Source: Planctomycetota bacterium (lineage in GTDB: Bacteria > Planctomycetota > PLA2 > JAEUHO01). Taken from it: a stretch of DNA of 46,814 nucleotides. Under the pieces are notes generated by a model. It had not been told where the DNA came from. It did no database searches and worked only from the letters and a program-made list of their open reading frames with translations. The stretch spans positions 1 through 46,814 of the forward strand of contig JAJDEN010000038.1 of NCBI GenBank assembly GCA_029259775.1, read 5' to 3'. The translations under genes were made by a program, and so were the position numbers. This document shows positions 1 to 7,850 of the stretch, piece after piece; within the stretch, counting starts at the first letter, position 1; every line of letters starts with the position of its first letter.

Positions 1-81
1 GGCCTCGAGAAGGTGCAAGGCGAATGGGACCTGCTCTGCACCGCCCACAACCTCAACAAGATCTACAAGGCGCTTGCCTGA
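1..81 (+). CDS. Transposase C-terminus (IS1182-like), cut by window edge
   Basis: Frame 1 is open from the first base and ends at TGA 79-81. It encodes the 26-residue tail of a protein that begins GLEKVQGEWDLLCTAHNL. The pattern G-L-x-K-V-x-G-E-W-x-L-x-C-T-A-H-N-L is the usual C-terminal end of DDE transposases of the IS1182 type, in which the last catalytic glutamate lies further upstream. Everything before it is outside the window, so intactness cannot be judged. It marks the left edge of the accessory region. The family call rests on a short segment. Confidence 0.6.
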   Translation, partial: GLEKVQGEWDLLCTAHNLNKIYKALA

Positions 82-178
82 GAGCCGAGGCGCCTTCGCG
101 CGGCGACCGACGCCAGGCTATCCAGGAGGCTGGGCCGGGGATCGGCCTCGTAGAGGGGGCCGATACTCGGACAGGTTC

Positions 179-367
179 CTAGTTCTTGCTCAGCCCTTTG
201 AGGCAGAGGCGACGGATCATCTCGGAGCGCGAGCAGCGCTCCCGCCATGCTTGCTTGTCGATCCTCTCCTTCAATCGCGTTGGCGCCTTGAAGGTCAGCA
301 CTACTTCCAGATCCTCGTTCTTCTTGCTCAAGAGGGGGCTCCTGTGCGCCGCCGGGGGCGCCATCAA
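179..367 (-). CDS. Small ribbon-helix-helix type protein
   Basis: A 62-residue basic protein. Residues about 20-60 contain a beta-strand-like segment (VVLTFKAP) followed by two helices with the R-L-K-E-R-I-D and S-R-S-E-M-I-R-R pattern. This fits the MetJ/Arc/CopG ribbon-helix-helix fold, in which the strand inserts into the DNA major groove as a dimer. It lies downstream of the HEPN gene on the same strand, 163 nt away, and could be an orphan regulator, an antitoxin or a mobile-element accessory protein. No toxin partner is visible. The fold call is moderate and the role is unknown. Confidence 0.5.
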   Translation of the reverse strand: MMAPPAAHRSPLLSKKNEDLEVVLTFKAPTRLKERIDKQAWRERCSRSEMIRRLCLKGLSKN

Positions 368-530
368 CGCTCGACTACCGCTTCAAGGAGCCGCGTTCTC
401 GCGTCGTGCCCAACAATACCAATGTCACTTGACGCGCATAACGGTATGCACGCAACGGCGCGGCATCGCATGCAGAGACGCGAGACTCGGCGGCGACTGC
501 TGTGACTGGAGGCGTACGGGCCAGTGGCCG

Positions 531-1814
531 CTAGTCAGCCGGTTGGCCTTCCTCGCTACGTCCGTCGGCGGACGACAAGCCGCCCATTGTCAGTTGCGTC
601 CAGTCCACTGAGCCCCGATCCACGAGTGCCTGGATCACGCGCCGCGTGAGTTGCTGGACCTGCTTCGCCGCTGCTCCGGGTGTTGCGAGCCGCTTCCAAT
701 CCTTGGCCCACTTCGTTTTGGAGTCCATTGTCCCGTTGTGAACGAGGTGACTCCGAATGTCATACAGGTGCCCGGCGGTTCGGGCCAAGTCGCGCCGTTC
801 TGTGACAGAGGTGCCAAGGAGCCAAGCCAGTCGGGATGCGAGACGGAACCGGAGTTCACCATGCTGTATGTCGTTGAGGACCAGCGCTTCGAGGGCGATC
901 ATGTGAGCCAGTAGGCGGTCAGCATCTCCGTATTCATGACACCCGCGTGCGAACCAGTGGACACCCAGCGAGTTGGACTTCGTCCTGCACCAGGCGCGAA
1001 ACGCCTTGAAACCGTCAAAGGTCTCGCATGAAACGGTCGTCCTCGGCACGAAGCCAGCCGTCATCTTGAACTCCGTCGCTCGAAACGGTGGGTGGCGGGC
1101 GCCCGTAACGCGCCCCATCGCTGTGAGATCCTCGTGGTGGGTAGGTCCTGCACAAATCGAACACTCATGCTGGACATGAAGGAAGGCGATCACCGCCTCA
1201 ACGACATCCCGCTCGTTGGACCAGCCATGCCGGTGCGGGTCTCGAACTCGCAGGGCGGTCCCCGCGAATGAGACAGCGACTCCGCCAAAGGGCATGACGG
1301 TGGCAACCGAGCCTCCGACGCCCTGGAAGTGGCGAAGCAGAAAGGGCGAACATGCAGTCAAGTCCACGCCGGGGCAGACTTGGATCTCCTCCGATGTCAT
1401 CTCGATTCCATCAAGAGGCGTGACCCATTCCATGGGCGCCGAGTCTGCACCATCAGCCTCGCGCACCTGGTGGCGCCGGAGTAGGCGGGCGGCGCGTTCA
1501 ATCGCATCTTCTTGCTCGGCATGGGGCACCCCGTGAAGTGCAATCCAAATGACGGCCTGCGCAACGCGATCCTCAGGGTTGTTCGTGACCAGTGAGTTGA
1601 GCGAAGAGACGGAAGAATGTCTCAGGAGGTCGTCCCACGCACCTGTCCAGTTCGATTGGAGCACACTCGCATCAGCGCTGGCAGATTCAGCACTCTGCGC
1701 TTCGACGACCCACCAAGACAGAGTCGTATCGAAGAGGATTCCTCGTTCGCGGAGAGTTTCCCTCGCGTCTCCTACTGCCGCTCGCACTACTTCGCCCAGA
1801 TCGTTGCGTTCCAT
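531..1814 (-). CDS. HEPN (Apea-like) domain protein, candidate ribonuclease effector
   Basis: A 427-residue protein with an uncharacterised N-terminal half and a C-terminal helical domain of the Apea-like HEPN type. The domain shows a helix with A-H-M-I-A-L-E-A-L and, near residue 350, the motif D-I-R-S-H-L-V-H-N-G, which contains the R-x4-H signature of HEPN RNases. HEPN proteins in defence systems commonly cleave tRNA or mRNA and cause growth arrest. The start lies 8 nt after the stop of the DUF6602 gene, so translational coupling is likely, and it is the last gene of a three-gene minus-strand cluster. The RNase role is inferred; the R-x4-H motif is seen directly. The N-terminal half may be the sensor. 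Confidence 0.7.
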   Translation of the reverse strand: MERNDLGEVVRAAVGDARETLRERGILFDTTLSWWVVEAQSAESASADASVLQSNWTGAWDDLLRHSSVSSLNSLVTNNPEDRVAQAVIWIALHGVPHAEQEDAIERAARLLRRHQVREADGADSAPMEWVTPLDGIEMTSEEIQVCPGVDLTACSPFLLRHFQGVGGSVATVMPFGGVAVSFAGTALRVRDPHRHGWSNERDVVEAVIAFLHVQHECSICAGPTHHEDLTAMGRVTGARHPPFRATEFKMTAGFVPRTTVSCETFDGFKAFRAWCRTKSNSLGVHWFARGCHEYGDADRLLAHMIALEALVLNDIQHGELRFRLASRLAWLLGTSVTERRDLARTAGHLYDIRSHLVHNGTMDSKTKWAKDWKRLATPGAAAKQVQQLTRRVIQALVDRGSVDWTQLTMGGLSSADGRSEEGQPAD

Positions 1815-1822
1815 TTGTAGGC

Positions 1823-2569
1823 CTACGCTCGTAGCCAGGGAGCCAAGATTCGTTCTTCCAGGTGAATCTCCTTCGTTGTCTCCGGAAACCAGATGTTGCC
1901 ACGCCAGTCCGAGTAGTTCGGCGAGACATGGACGAGGACATTGTGGATGAAGTACCCGAAAGCCATCTTCTTGAGTGCGTAGGTGTGCCAGTGACAGTAG
2001 TTGTCCTCTGCGCCAGTTGGGGGCTGCTCCCAGTAGCGGGCGAACCAGTCGGGGCCCAAGCAGACCAAGTTAGTAAGCCGGTCCTCTGTGCCGCACTCTT
2101 CGGGGATTGCCTCAGTCGCCGCCACCTTCGCTCCTGGCGTGGCCTCGTACGCGAAGAGCCCCGTGACAACGCGGGACCGGACTCTCTGGGGCAGTAGCGA
2201 TCGATTTTCGGCGATGCCCTTGAGGGCTTCAGACAGTTTCGCTGGCCCGTTGACCTTGCTCTTGACCTCGATGATGCCCCGTACATGGTCAGGCGGGATG
2301 AACACGAGGTCGCCGTCCCGAAAGAAGGCTGGGCTGGCAGAGTCGTACAGCAACACATCGATTTGCTTTGATGTGTGCCCGCCGCCAACGATAAAGCCTC
2401 GGCCTACGCGAATGGTCTCCGGAAGGCTGTCTCGAAGAGCAGCACGGAGCACACTCTCCTTCCACTCACCGTCCGTCTGCCAGTGAGGATTTGCGCTGAA
2501 CTCGCGGACGCGGTCGCGTAGGGCAGACAATTCTGCCGACCGCGAGCGGAAGTACTTTGCGATGTCCAT
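1823..2569 (-). CDS. DUF6602 protein, PD-(D/E)XK-like nuclease fold
   Basis: A 248-residue protein that fits the DUF6602 group. It has an N-terminal helix, then G-R-G-F-I-V and Q-I-D-V-L-L-Y-D (Asp71), then G-I-I-E-V-K-S-K (Glu101, Lys103). The D...E-x-K arrangement is the metal-binding core of PD-(D/E)XK nucleases and of their inactive relatives. The gene is flanked by a PLD-type gene 42 nt upstream and a HEPN gene 8 nt downstream on the same strand, which suggests one transcript. A GGAG sits 9 nt before the ATG. It may cut DNA or only bind it; the intact D-E-K set favours catalysis. Substrate unknown. Confidence 0.65.
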   Translation of the reverse strand: MDIAKYFRSRSAELSALRDRVREFSANPHWQTDGEWKESVLRAALRDSLPETIRVGRGFIVGGGHTSKQIDVLLYDSASPAFFRDGDLVFIPPDHVRGIIEVKSKVNGPAKLSEALKGIAENRSLLPQRVRSRVVTGLFAYEATPGAKVAATEAIPEECGTEDRLTNLVCLGPDWFARYWEQPPTGAEDNYCHWHTYALKKMAFGYFIHNVLVHVSPNYSDWRGNIWFPETTKEIHLEERILAPWLRA

Positions 2570-2611
2570 GCGGGATATCTCCAGAGTAGGGGCGAGCCTC
2601 GCCCTGCCGCG

Positions 2612-3874
2612 CTACGGCACGTAGTAGATGGCATCAAGCATGGCCATGCGCCCCATCCACGTGCGTTTCTCAACGGGCGATTCGGGCTCCTCTGACATCC
2701 ACCAGGGCGTCTGCGTGAGCGGGACGATTAGCCTATCCCAGTACTTGTCGAGCCCGATGTCCTTCGGTACTCCAGTGGCCTTGCACAGATCCGCGTTCGG
2801 AAGCGCGATGCACACGAACCAGTCTGGTCTTCTCATGCAGAGCAGTCGGGTGGCGCTCCCGCGCCCCAGCCCGCCGCCCAGTTGTTCATTAGCGAACGTC
2901 TTGGCGAACCGGGCCCTAAACGTCTCGTAGTGCTCACGACGGACTTCGCCCGTGAGAGGGATCGCGTCAAGCGCGTGCGAGAGTCCGCGACTGTTTCGTC
3001 CGATGAGGCTTCTGAAGTTGAATGCCCTGCGCATGGCACCGAACCACATCCAATCAAAGGCGTCCTCATCGGGGTCGTACCTCTCATAGGTGGTGCCCGC
3101 GATGCGGGTTCGGCTCGCCTTGTCCATGTCTCTCAATCTGGGTGTGTCGTGAAACAACGAGCGGGCGTCTTCAAGTAGCAGGAGCCGATCCTCGAACATG
3201 TTCTCCGCCCGCTCAGCCTGAATGCGCTTGAAGTACTCAGCCCAGGACATGCCGAGAATGTCCGTGACCCCTTCCTCTCGGGCGCGTTCCCTCTTGCGTC
3301 TGATCGCCGGACTCGTTGTGACGAGTGGCCGCGAGAGCCGTTCATGGTCGCGCTTTCGAGCCTCCCATGCAGTGCGGTACTCCGATACGTCGTCGGCGTC
3401 GAATGACTCGGCTGCGGCCCAATATCCACCGATCAGTTTCTGAAGATCCTGGCGGACAGAATCTGCCTTCGTGTCTTGGTTGGAGAAATGGAGGGCAACC
3501 TCGTCGTTCACGAGCATTCCGCGTTTCGTGAAGTTCGCGCTGCCCACGATGCAGTCCCAGGAGTCTCCCGATTCGAGGAGGTACACCTTCGGATGGAAGG
3601 TGACCGACCTCTGTGGCATCCAGCGAACTGAAGGAGTTTCGACGAAGCCACACAAGAAGTCGGGATGGGTGATGTAGGAGTCGATCCCGACGACCAGCCT
3701 GCGGATCTTGGCCTTGTTCCTTACCAAGAGCCGTTGAGCCGCAAAGTCCATCGTTGCCCAGGCAACCGCGACGGAGTACGAGTCGTGCTTGGGCAGCAGT
3801 CGCGTCAGCGTGTCATGGATTTCGGTACTGGTTGAGAGTAGGCGCATGTCTGTTCCGAGAGTGTAGCGGACCAT
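2612..3874 (-). CDS. Phospholipase D-like (HKD) nuclease family protein
   Basis: The ATG at 3874 gives 420 residues; a TTG at 3928 in the same frame would add 18 residues. The N-terminal domain carries F-H-P-K-V-Y-L-L-E followed by G-S-A-N-F-T, the HxK plus GSxN form of the PLD/HKD motif found in Nuc, BfiI-like restriction nucleases and many defence proteins. Only one HKD motif is visible, so catalysis would need a dimer. The C-terminal 250 residues, rich in charged helices and tryptophans, match nothing I recognise and may recognise the target. It is the first gene of the trio with DUF6602 and HEPN. Nuclease activity is inferred from the motif. Confidence 0.65.
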   Translation of the reverse strand: MVRYTLGTDMRLLSTSTEIHDTLTRLLPKHDSYSVAVAWATMDFAAQRLLVRNKAKIRRLVVGIDSYITHPDFLCGFVETPSVRWMPQRSVTFHPKVYLLESGDSWDCIVGSANFTKRGMLVNDEVALHFSNQDTKADSVRQDLQKLIGGYWAAAESFDADDVSEYRTAWEARKRDHERLSRPLVTTSPAIRRKRERAREEGVTDILGMSWAEYFKRIQAERAENMFEDRLLLLEDARSLFHDTPRLRDMDKASRTRIAGTTYERYDPDEDAFDWMWFGAMRRAFNFRSLIGRNSRGLSHALDAIPLTGEVRREHYETFRARFAKTFANEQLGGGLGRGSATRLLCMRRPDWFVCIALPNADLCKATGVPKDIGLDKYWDRLIVPLTQTPWWMSEEPESPVEKRTWMGRMAMLDAIYYVP

Positions 3875-4021
3875 CACGCTCGCTTCGATGCGCACTTCCT
3901 CGGAGTGTTGTTCGCCCAAAGATGACAAGGCAAAGGCGCTGGCGGGCTGGGCTGCTGCACGAGGTATCGGGAAGCGCGAGGCGCTGAAGCGGCTTGAGTT
4001 GTTGGAGGGGTAGGCGTTCGC

Positions 4022-4204
4022 CTAACGACCGGGGTGAATGATCCGGGCAACCGCACCCGTGCCACGGTCCACGATGTACACCCGGTCAAACGCGATGTCC
4101 CACGTTCGCTCCGCTATCTGATCCGGACGTGCGATCATGGATGCGAGATGCCGCCCCGGCGCGACAACGAGAAGCCAGACTTCGTGTGCCTTCTCTCGGT
4201 ACGG
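4022..4204 (-). other. In-frame coding-like extension downstream of the lipoprotein stop
   Basis: Directly after the TAG that ends the lipoprotein gene (4205-4207), the same frame stays open for 60 codons to a second TAG at 4022-4024. The translation is protein-like, for example HEVWLLVVAPGRHL and W-D-I-A-F-D-R-V-Y-I-V-D-R. The only conventional start inside is ATG at 4138, which would give a 38-residue peptide. This looks like either a nonsense mutation that shortened a longer lipoprotein or a decayed second gene. Translational readthrough is possible but unsupported. Confidence 0.4.
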
Positions 4205-4651
4205 CTACGGCTTCTCACCTAGGGATGCAATCTCATCCTCAATCTCCTGTAGCCGAGCATGTAGTTCGATGCGGCGCTCCAGCAGGGGGATCAGCACCGA
4301 GAGTTGCTCGTGCAGGTTCTTGTTTCGATCCTTGTACGCCTCGACCATCTTCATGGTCCGGCGTCGGTCCTTCAGTTCCTCTCGCACGGCGGCCATCTTC
4401 GCTACCTCTGTCGCATTCAGGTAGTGCGACGGAATCTTCGTGCCGTCGAAGTAGGTGACGCGCTTGGCCGCCTTCACGAGGTCGGTGTCAGTAGTTGCAA
4501 GGTCCTTGCGCACGCCGTGCTGCTGAGTACGGAGTGCTCGCAGGTCCGTCGCCCGCCTCTCCTCGGGGGACGGCCCCTCCTGTTCGACGGGCTTGGGGGC
4601 TTCCGACCCACACCCCGCCAGTAGCAACGTCAGTAGTATCAGCACTCGCAA
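4205..4651 (-). CDS. Lipoprotein with coiled-coil
   Basis: A 148-residue protein that starts with a short signal peptide, MRVLILLTLLLAGCGS, whose L-L-A-G-C is a clear lipobox; lipidation would be on Cys14. The mature part is highly charged and helical, with a coiled-coil-like stretch between about residues 85 and 145 (E-L-K-D-R-R-R-T-M-K, L-L-E-R-R-I-E-L-H-A-R-L). It is probably anchored to the inner or outer membrane and faces the periplasm. It lies 36 nt downstream of a ribbon-helix-helix gene on the same strand. The frame continues after its stop for another 60 protein-like codons, so it may be a shortened form. Function unknown. Confidence 0.6.
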   Translation of the reverse strand: MRVLILLTLLLAGCGSEAPKPVEQEGPSPEERRATDLRALRTQQHGVRKDLATTDTDLVKAAKRVTYFDGTKIPSHYLNATEVAKMAAVREELKDRRRTMKMVEAYKDRNKNLHEQLSVLIPLLERRIELHARLQEIEDEIASLGEKP

Positions 4652-4687
4652 CTCGATACCTCGCGGTTATTGGCCCGGATCGCTCGA

Positions 4688-4909
4688 CTAGGACTTCCGG
4701 CGGGACTTCTTCTTGCTGGCCTTCTTGCGGCGCGCCTTCCGCGCAGCCGCCACGATGGCCGCACGCATCCATTCACTGAGGCTCATCCCTGCGGCATCGG
4801 CAGCAGCGCGGACCTCGTCCTCCTCGTCCGGGCGCACACGGCAGGCGATCCGTCGGCTCAATGCCTGCCCCTCCTCGAACTTGGGACGACCTCTCTGCTT
4901 GCCAGCCAT
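4688..4909 (-). CDS. Ribbon-helix-helix DNA-binding protein with basic tail
   Basis: A 73-residue protein. After a basic N-terminus (G-K-Q-R-G-R-P-K-F) comes a strand-like segment, R-R-I-A-C-R-V, and two helices, D-E-E-D-E-V-R-A-A-A-D-A-A and S-L-S-E-W-M-R-A-A-I, the classic Arc/CopG pattern with the G-M-S-L-S-E-W turn. The last 18 residues are almost all Lys, Arg, Ser and Ala, which would add non-specific DNA affinity. It precedes the lipoprotein gene on the same strand and is likely an autoregulator of that short operon. No toxin is nearby. Confidence 0.6.
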   Translation of the reverse strand: MAGKQRGRPKFEEGQALSRRIACRVRPDEEDEVRAAADAAGMSLSEWMRAAIVAAARKARRKKASKKKSRRKS

Positions 4910-4951
4910 CAGCGACCCCCTCGGGGATCGCCCTCTGACCGAATCGCCAGG

Positions 4952-4961
4952 GCACTATACT
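4952..4961. promoter_or_regulatory. Possible -10 elements between divergent genes
   Basis: The stretch between the ribbon-helix-helix gene (minus) and the GYF_2 gene (plus) is locally AT-richer than its surroundings. It holds TATAGT on the minus strand (4954-4959), about 45 nt before the minus ATG, and TATACT on the plus strand (4956-4961). No convincing -35 with 16-18 nt spacing accompanies either, so this is only a candidate. Confidence 0.2.
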
Positions 4962-5090
4962 GTGGGACACAAAATGTAAGCCAGCGCCCAGGACTCAGAG
5001 TCCGGGGTGTCGATCTGGCCTGTGTGTCGATGCCGTGAAGGGTAGCCGGGAGCAGGTCGGGTCGCCACGAGCCGTTGGCGGGGAGAACCC

Positions 5091-5825
5091 ATGCCGCAGG
5101 AGCCGCGCTACTACATTCGCCAGGCCGGGGGCGCCGCGCAGGGGCCGTATGACTTCAGCAAGATCGAAGGCTATCGGGACGCGGGTCGAATCAGCGCGGA
5201 GATGGACTTTTCAGAAGATGGAGAGACGTGGTGGAAGGGGTCCGACTGGCCAGCCCTGTTCCCGGCCACCGCACCCAAACGCCCGCCGATGCCCCAGCAA
5301 TCAGCCGCGCCACCCCGACATCGATCTGACCGTCCGCAGCGACGACCCCGCCGCCAGCAGAGACGCAAGAGTGGCGTACCGATGGTGGCCGTCGTCATCG
5401 GCCTGCTCGCCGCCATTGGAATTGCGGTGGCGGTCCTGAATCGTGGCGGGGACGAGCGCGAGGCGGTCAGCCGAGTTCGGACTGGGCCGTTCGTGCCACG
5501 CAACGACACGCCTGAACGTCAGCCAGTGAAGAGCGACGAGCCGCACGTAGCGTCACCCAGCCGAGCGTCTGCGCCCTCCCTCCCAACGAAACGTCGGATC
5601 CGCGCCAAGATCGTGGAACTTGTTGGGGAGCGCGGGGGCATCGGCGGCATCGAGGGCGGCGAGAAGAAACTGATCGAGGCCCTCGGTGAGCCGTCGCGCA
5701 CGCAGTCCGTCGGGGAGAACGTCTACTACTACTTCAAGGCGCGGGACGGGACGATCCAGGTTGTGGTACACGAAGCGTTTCGTTTCGGGGGCCCGTTCAT
5801 GGTCACCGATATCAACGACTACTGA
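5091..5825 (+). CDS. GYF_2 domain membrane protein
   Basis: A 244-residue protein. Residues about 7-58 form a GYF_2-type domain (Y-Y-I-R-Q-A-G-G-x4-G-P-Y-D-F, ending E-T-W-W-K-G-S-D-W-P-A-L-F), a fold thought to bind proline-rich or other peptides. A Pro/Arg-rich linker follows, then one membrane helix at about residues 97-116 (M-V-A-V-V-I-G-L-L-A-A-I-G-I-A-V-A-V). The C-terminal domain (I-E-A-L-G-E-P-S-R-T, Y-Y-Y-F) resembles the small outer-membrane SmpA/OmlA-type fold, but that is weak. The basic linker before the helix predicts the GYF domain inside and the C-terminus outside. A GGGAG lies upstream of the ATG. Function unknown. Confidence 0.65.
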   Translation: MPQEPRYYIRQAGGAAQGPYDFSKIEGYRDAGRISAEMDFSEDGETWWKGSDWPALFPATAPKRPPMPQQSAAPPRHRSDRPQRRPRRQQRRKSGVPMVAVVIGLLAAIGIAVAVLNRGGDEREAVSRVRTGPFVPRNDTPERQPVKSDEPHVASPSRASAPSLPTKRRIRAKIVELVGERGGIGGIEGGEKKLIEALGEPSRTQSVGENVYYYFKARDGTIQVVVHEAFRFGGPFMVTDINDY

Positions 5826-5841
5826 CCGAAGGCCAAGCACG

Positions 5842-5955
5842 GTGTCCACGACGCTCCGAGTTCTCCTCTCGCCCCTCCGGCTGCTGCTGCGCGCACTGGT
5901 CGTCGTCGTCATCGGGGCCTTCCTCGTTGACTGGCTGGGTGGCGACGACTGCTAG
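5842..5955 (+). CDS. Small single-helix membrane protein
   Basis: A GTG-started frame of 37 codons, 16 nt after the GYF_2 gene. The product has an Arg-containing N-terminus and one strongly hydrophobic stretch (L-L-L-R-A-L-V-V-V-V-I-G-A-F-L-V), ending in D-W-L-G-G-D-D-C. It is plausible as a small inner-membrane protein co-transcribed with the GYF_2 gene, but it is short, so it could be chance. Confidence 0.35.
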   Translation: MSTTLRVLLSPLRLLLRALVVVVIGAFLVDWLGGDDC

Positions 5956-6302
5956 GTAGTAGCGGAGTGGATCTTGCGCGCCCGCTCCCGGCGATAGCGC
6001 GGCCCCGAGCACAACCCACAACGAGGACGCCCACAGTCCATCGGTGCGTGCCGTCGCCATCGACCCCGCACGCGCTGATCGGGCTCGGCTCCTACGCCCC
6101 AGTCCAGGGCACGCGCTTGGCGGACGCGGCGCTGCACGATGCGGTCTGTGCGGTGGCGGCGGTCGGCGCGGGTCATGATGAGCATTCTACGAGTTCATCC
6201 AGTCCGGCAAAGGGCTATCGCGCCTCGCCGCCTCGACAGCGCGCCGCAAGCCGCGATAGCACGGGAGGCAGAGACTGGCGGTTGCTAGGCGCGCCAGATG
6301 CC
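5956..6302. other. 347-nt stretch without a convincing gene
   Basis: Frames on both strands are open, but their translations are Arg/Pro/Ser-rich with no recognisable motif, as is typical of non-coding DNA at this GC content. No hairpin with a T-run was found. It separates the small membrane-protein gene (plus) from the 3' end of the AAA ATPase remnant (minus). Confidence 0.3.
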
Positions 6303-7850
6303 CTACTGCTCGACCATGCGCCTCTCTGGGAGAACGATGTCGAGGGCGTTTGAGACCATCGTTAGCACCTCGCCCCGGTCCGATTCCTCGTCCGTATCGT
6401 GGTGCTGGCGTGTGGCCACATCGTTGATGTCAGACAGTCGGTCGTACATGTCCTTCGACAGGCTCGAACCGACCTCTCCCTCTATCTGCCCGAGCATGCC
6501 GCCGAGGGAGTCCGAGTACTTGAACTTCAGGGGGTAGTTCATTCGCATCCAGAACTCCATGAGTTCTCTCGTGCTCTTCCGTGCTGCATCGACGGCTGTA
6601 CCGTATCCCTCGGCAAACTTCATCAACGTCGAGCAGTTCTTCTCGAAGGGGCGCAGCAGCGCCTCGTCGATGTCCCACTCGTGGACCTTCGATCCTGACA
6701 CTCCCGGGGACAGCAGCAGGGTCTTCACGTCCTTGCGCTTGAGATGCTTGCGGTGGCGGCGGTAGATCCTCCCGAGGAAGGACGCATCGTGGCTCAATAC
6801 GATCACCTGCTCGAACTTTCCGGCGAGTTCAAGGATGATCTTCACTGTGATAGTCCGGCGATGTCCGTCGAGACTACACATGGGGTCATCTAGGACGACT
6901 GTGCCCGCATTCGCCCCCGCCTCCTCAGACACGACTGACAGGTAGAATGCAAGGGCGAGCGCCGTTCGGTCTCCGGCACTCAGGGTGGATCGGAAGCATC
7001 GCGGTCCGCGCACCTTCGCCCCTTCTGCCGATGACACCCTGTCGCCGAGCACGAGCAAGCCCCACTCAGCACCAGCGCCCCCACGCATGTTCTTGGTGAC
7101 GGGGGTGAGGGAGAACGTTGTTCCAAAACGCTTGAGATACGAGTTGATGCTCGTGCCGTACCGCTTCAGCACGCTGTTTGAGTAGCGTGTGATCTCGTCG
7201 CCCAAGCGATCCCGCTCCTTGACGGCTCCATTGCGCAGTCTCTGTTGCTCGATGTACTGGTCGCAGAGCCGGGCTACAGTTTTTCCGAAGCGGATCTTGG
7301 TCTCCTTTAGCGTTTCATGAGCGCGCCGTGCGTTGGCGAGTTCCTTGTCTGCGGTGCTGGCTCCCTTGGTCTTGTGCAGCGTGATCAGTACCAGCGCCTC
7401 TACCACCTGTTCGTTCCTTGCTGTGACGACGCCTGCCAGACGATTCCACTCATCAGCCAGGGCAGCCTCGCTCGCGGATAGGTGGGCCTCCTCCAGCATC
7501 GCTCCACGCTTGCGTGAGATGGCGGCCTGGAGCGCGGCGCGGACCTTCGGCCCGAGGACGAGTGGATCGGCAGGTACTGGGGGTAACGGCTGAAGATCAA
7601 GCACTGCCTGCCAGTAGCGCCAGTGCGAATCCTGAGATGCGATGTCCTCGCCTAGTTGTCGCAATACGGTTGTTGAGAAGGTTTCGTCCGGTCGTGCGGC
7701 GAGGGTCTCTACACGGCGCAGCAGCGACTTGTATGCCGCCCCGAAGTACTTCTCGTAAGCGCCAACGAGCGCTAAGTCTGTTGTCTTCTGAGCACAGTAG
7801 GGGCAAGAGGCGGTCTTGTATGCGGCTCCCTTGCCCAAGGACCTGGGTTT
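6303..7850 (-). pseudogene. AAA_13/RloC-like SMC-type ATPase, 5' half missing
   Basis: The coding signal runs from about 7850 to the stop at 6303. It starts just before a zinc-hook-like S-C-P-Y-C-A-Q (Cys codons near 7805 and 7796), continues through a long charged coiled-coil, and reaches the ABC signature T-L-S-A-G-D-R-T-A-L-A, the Walker B T-V-V-L-D-D-P-M-C-S-L-D and the H-loop V-I-V-L-S-H-D. This is the C-terminal half of an AAA_13 protein (the PrrC/RloC style used in tRNA-cleaving defence). The Walker A half is absent. Upstream of about 7850 the minus frame stops looking like protein and a plus-strand HEPN gene begins. It cannot bind ATP properly and is probably a defence-system relic. 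Confidence 0.7.

Noticed and set aside
5967..6353. Open frames in the gap before the ATPase remnant
   Set aside because: Arg/Pro/Ser-rich, no ribosome site, no motif.
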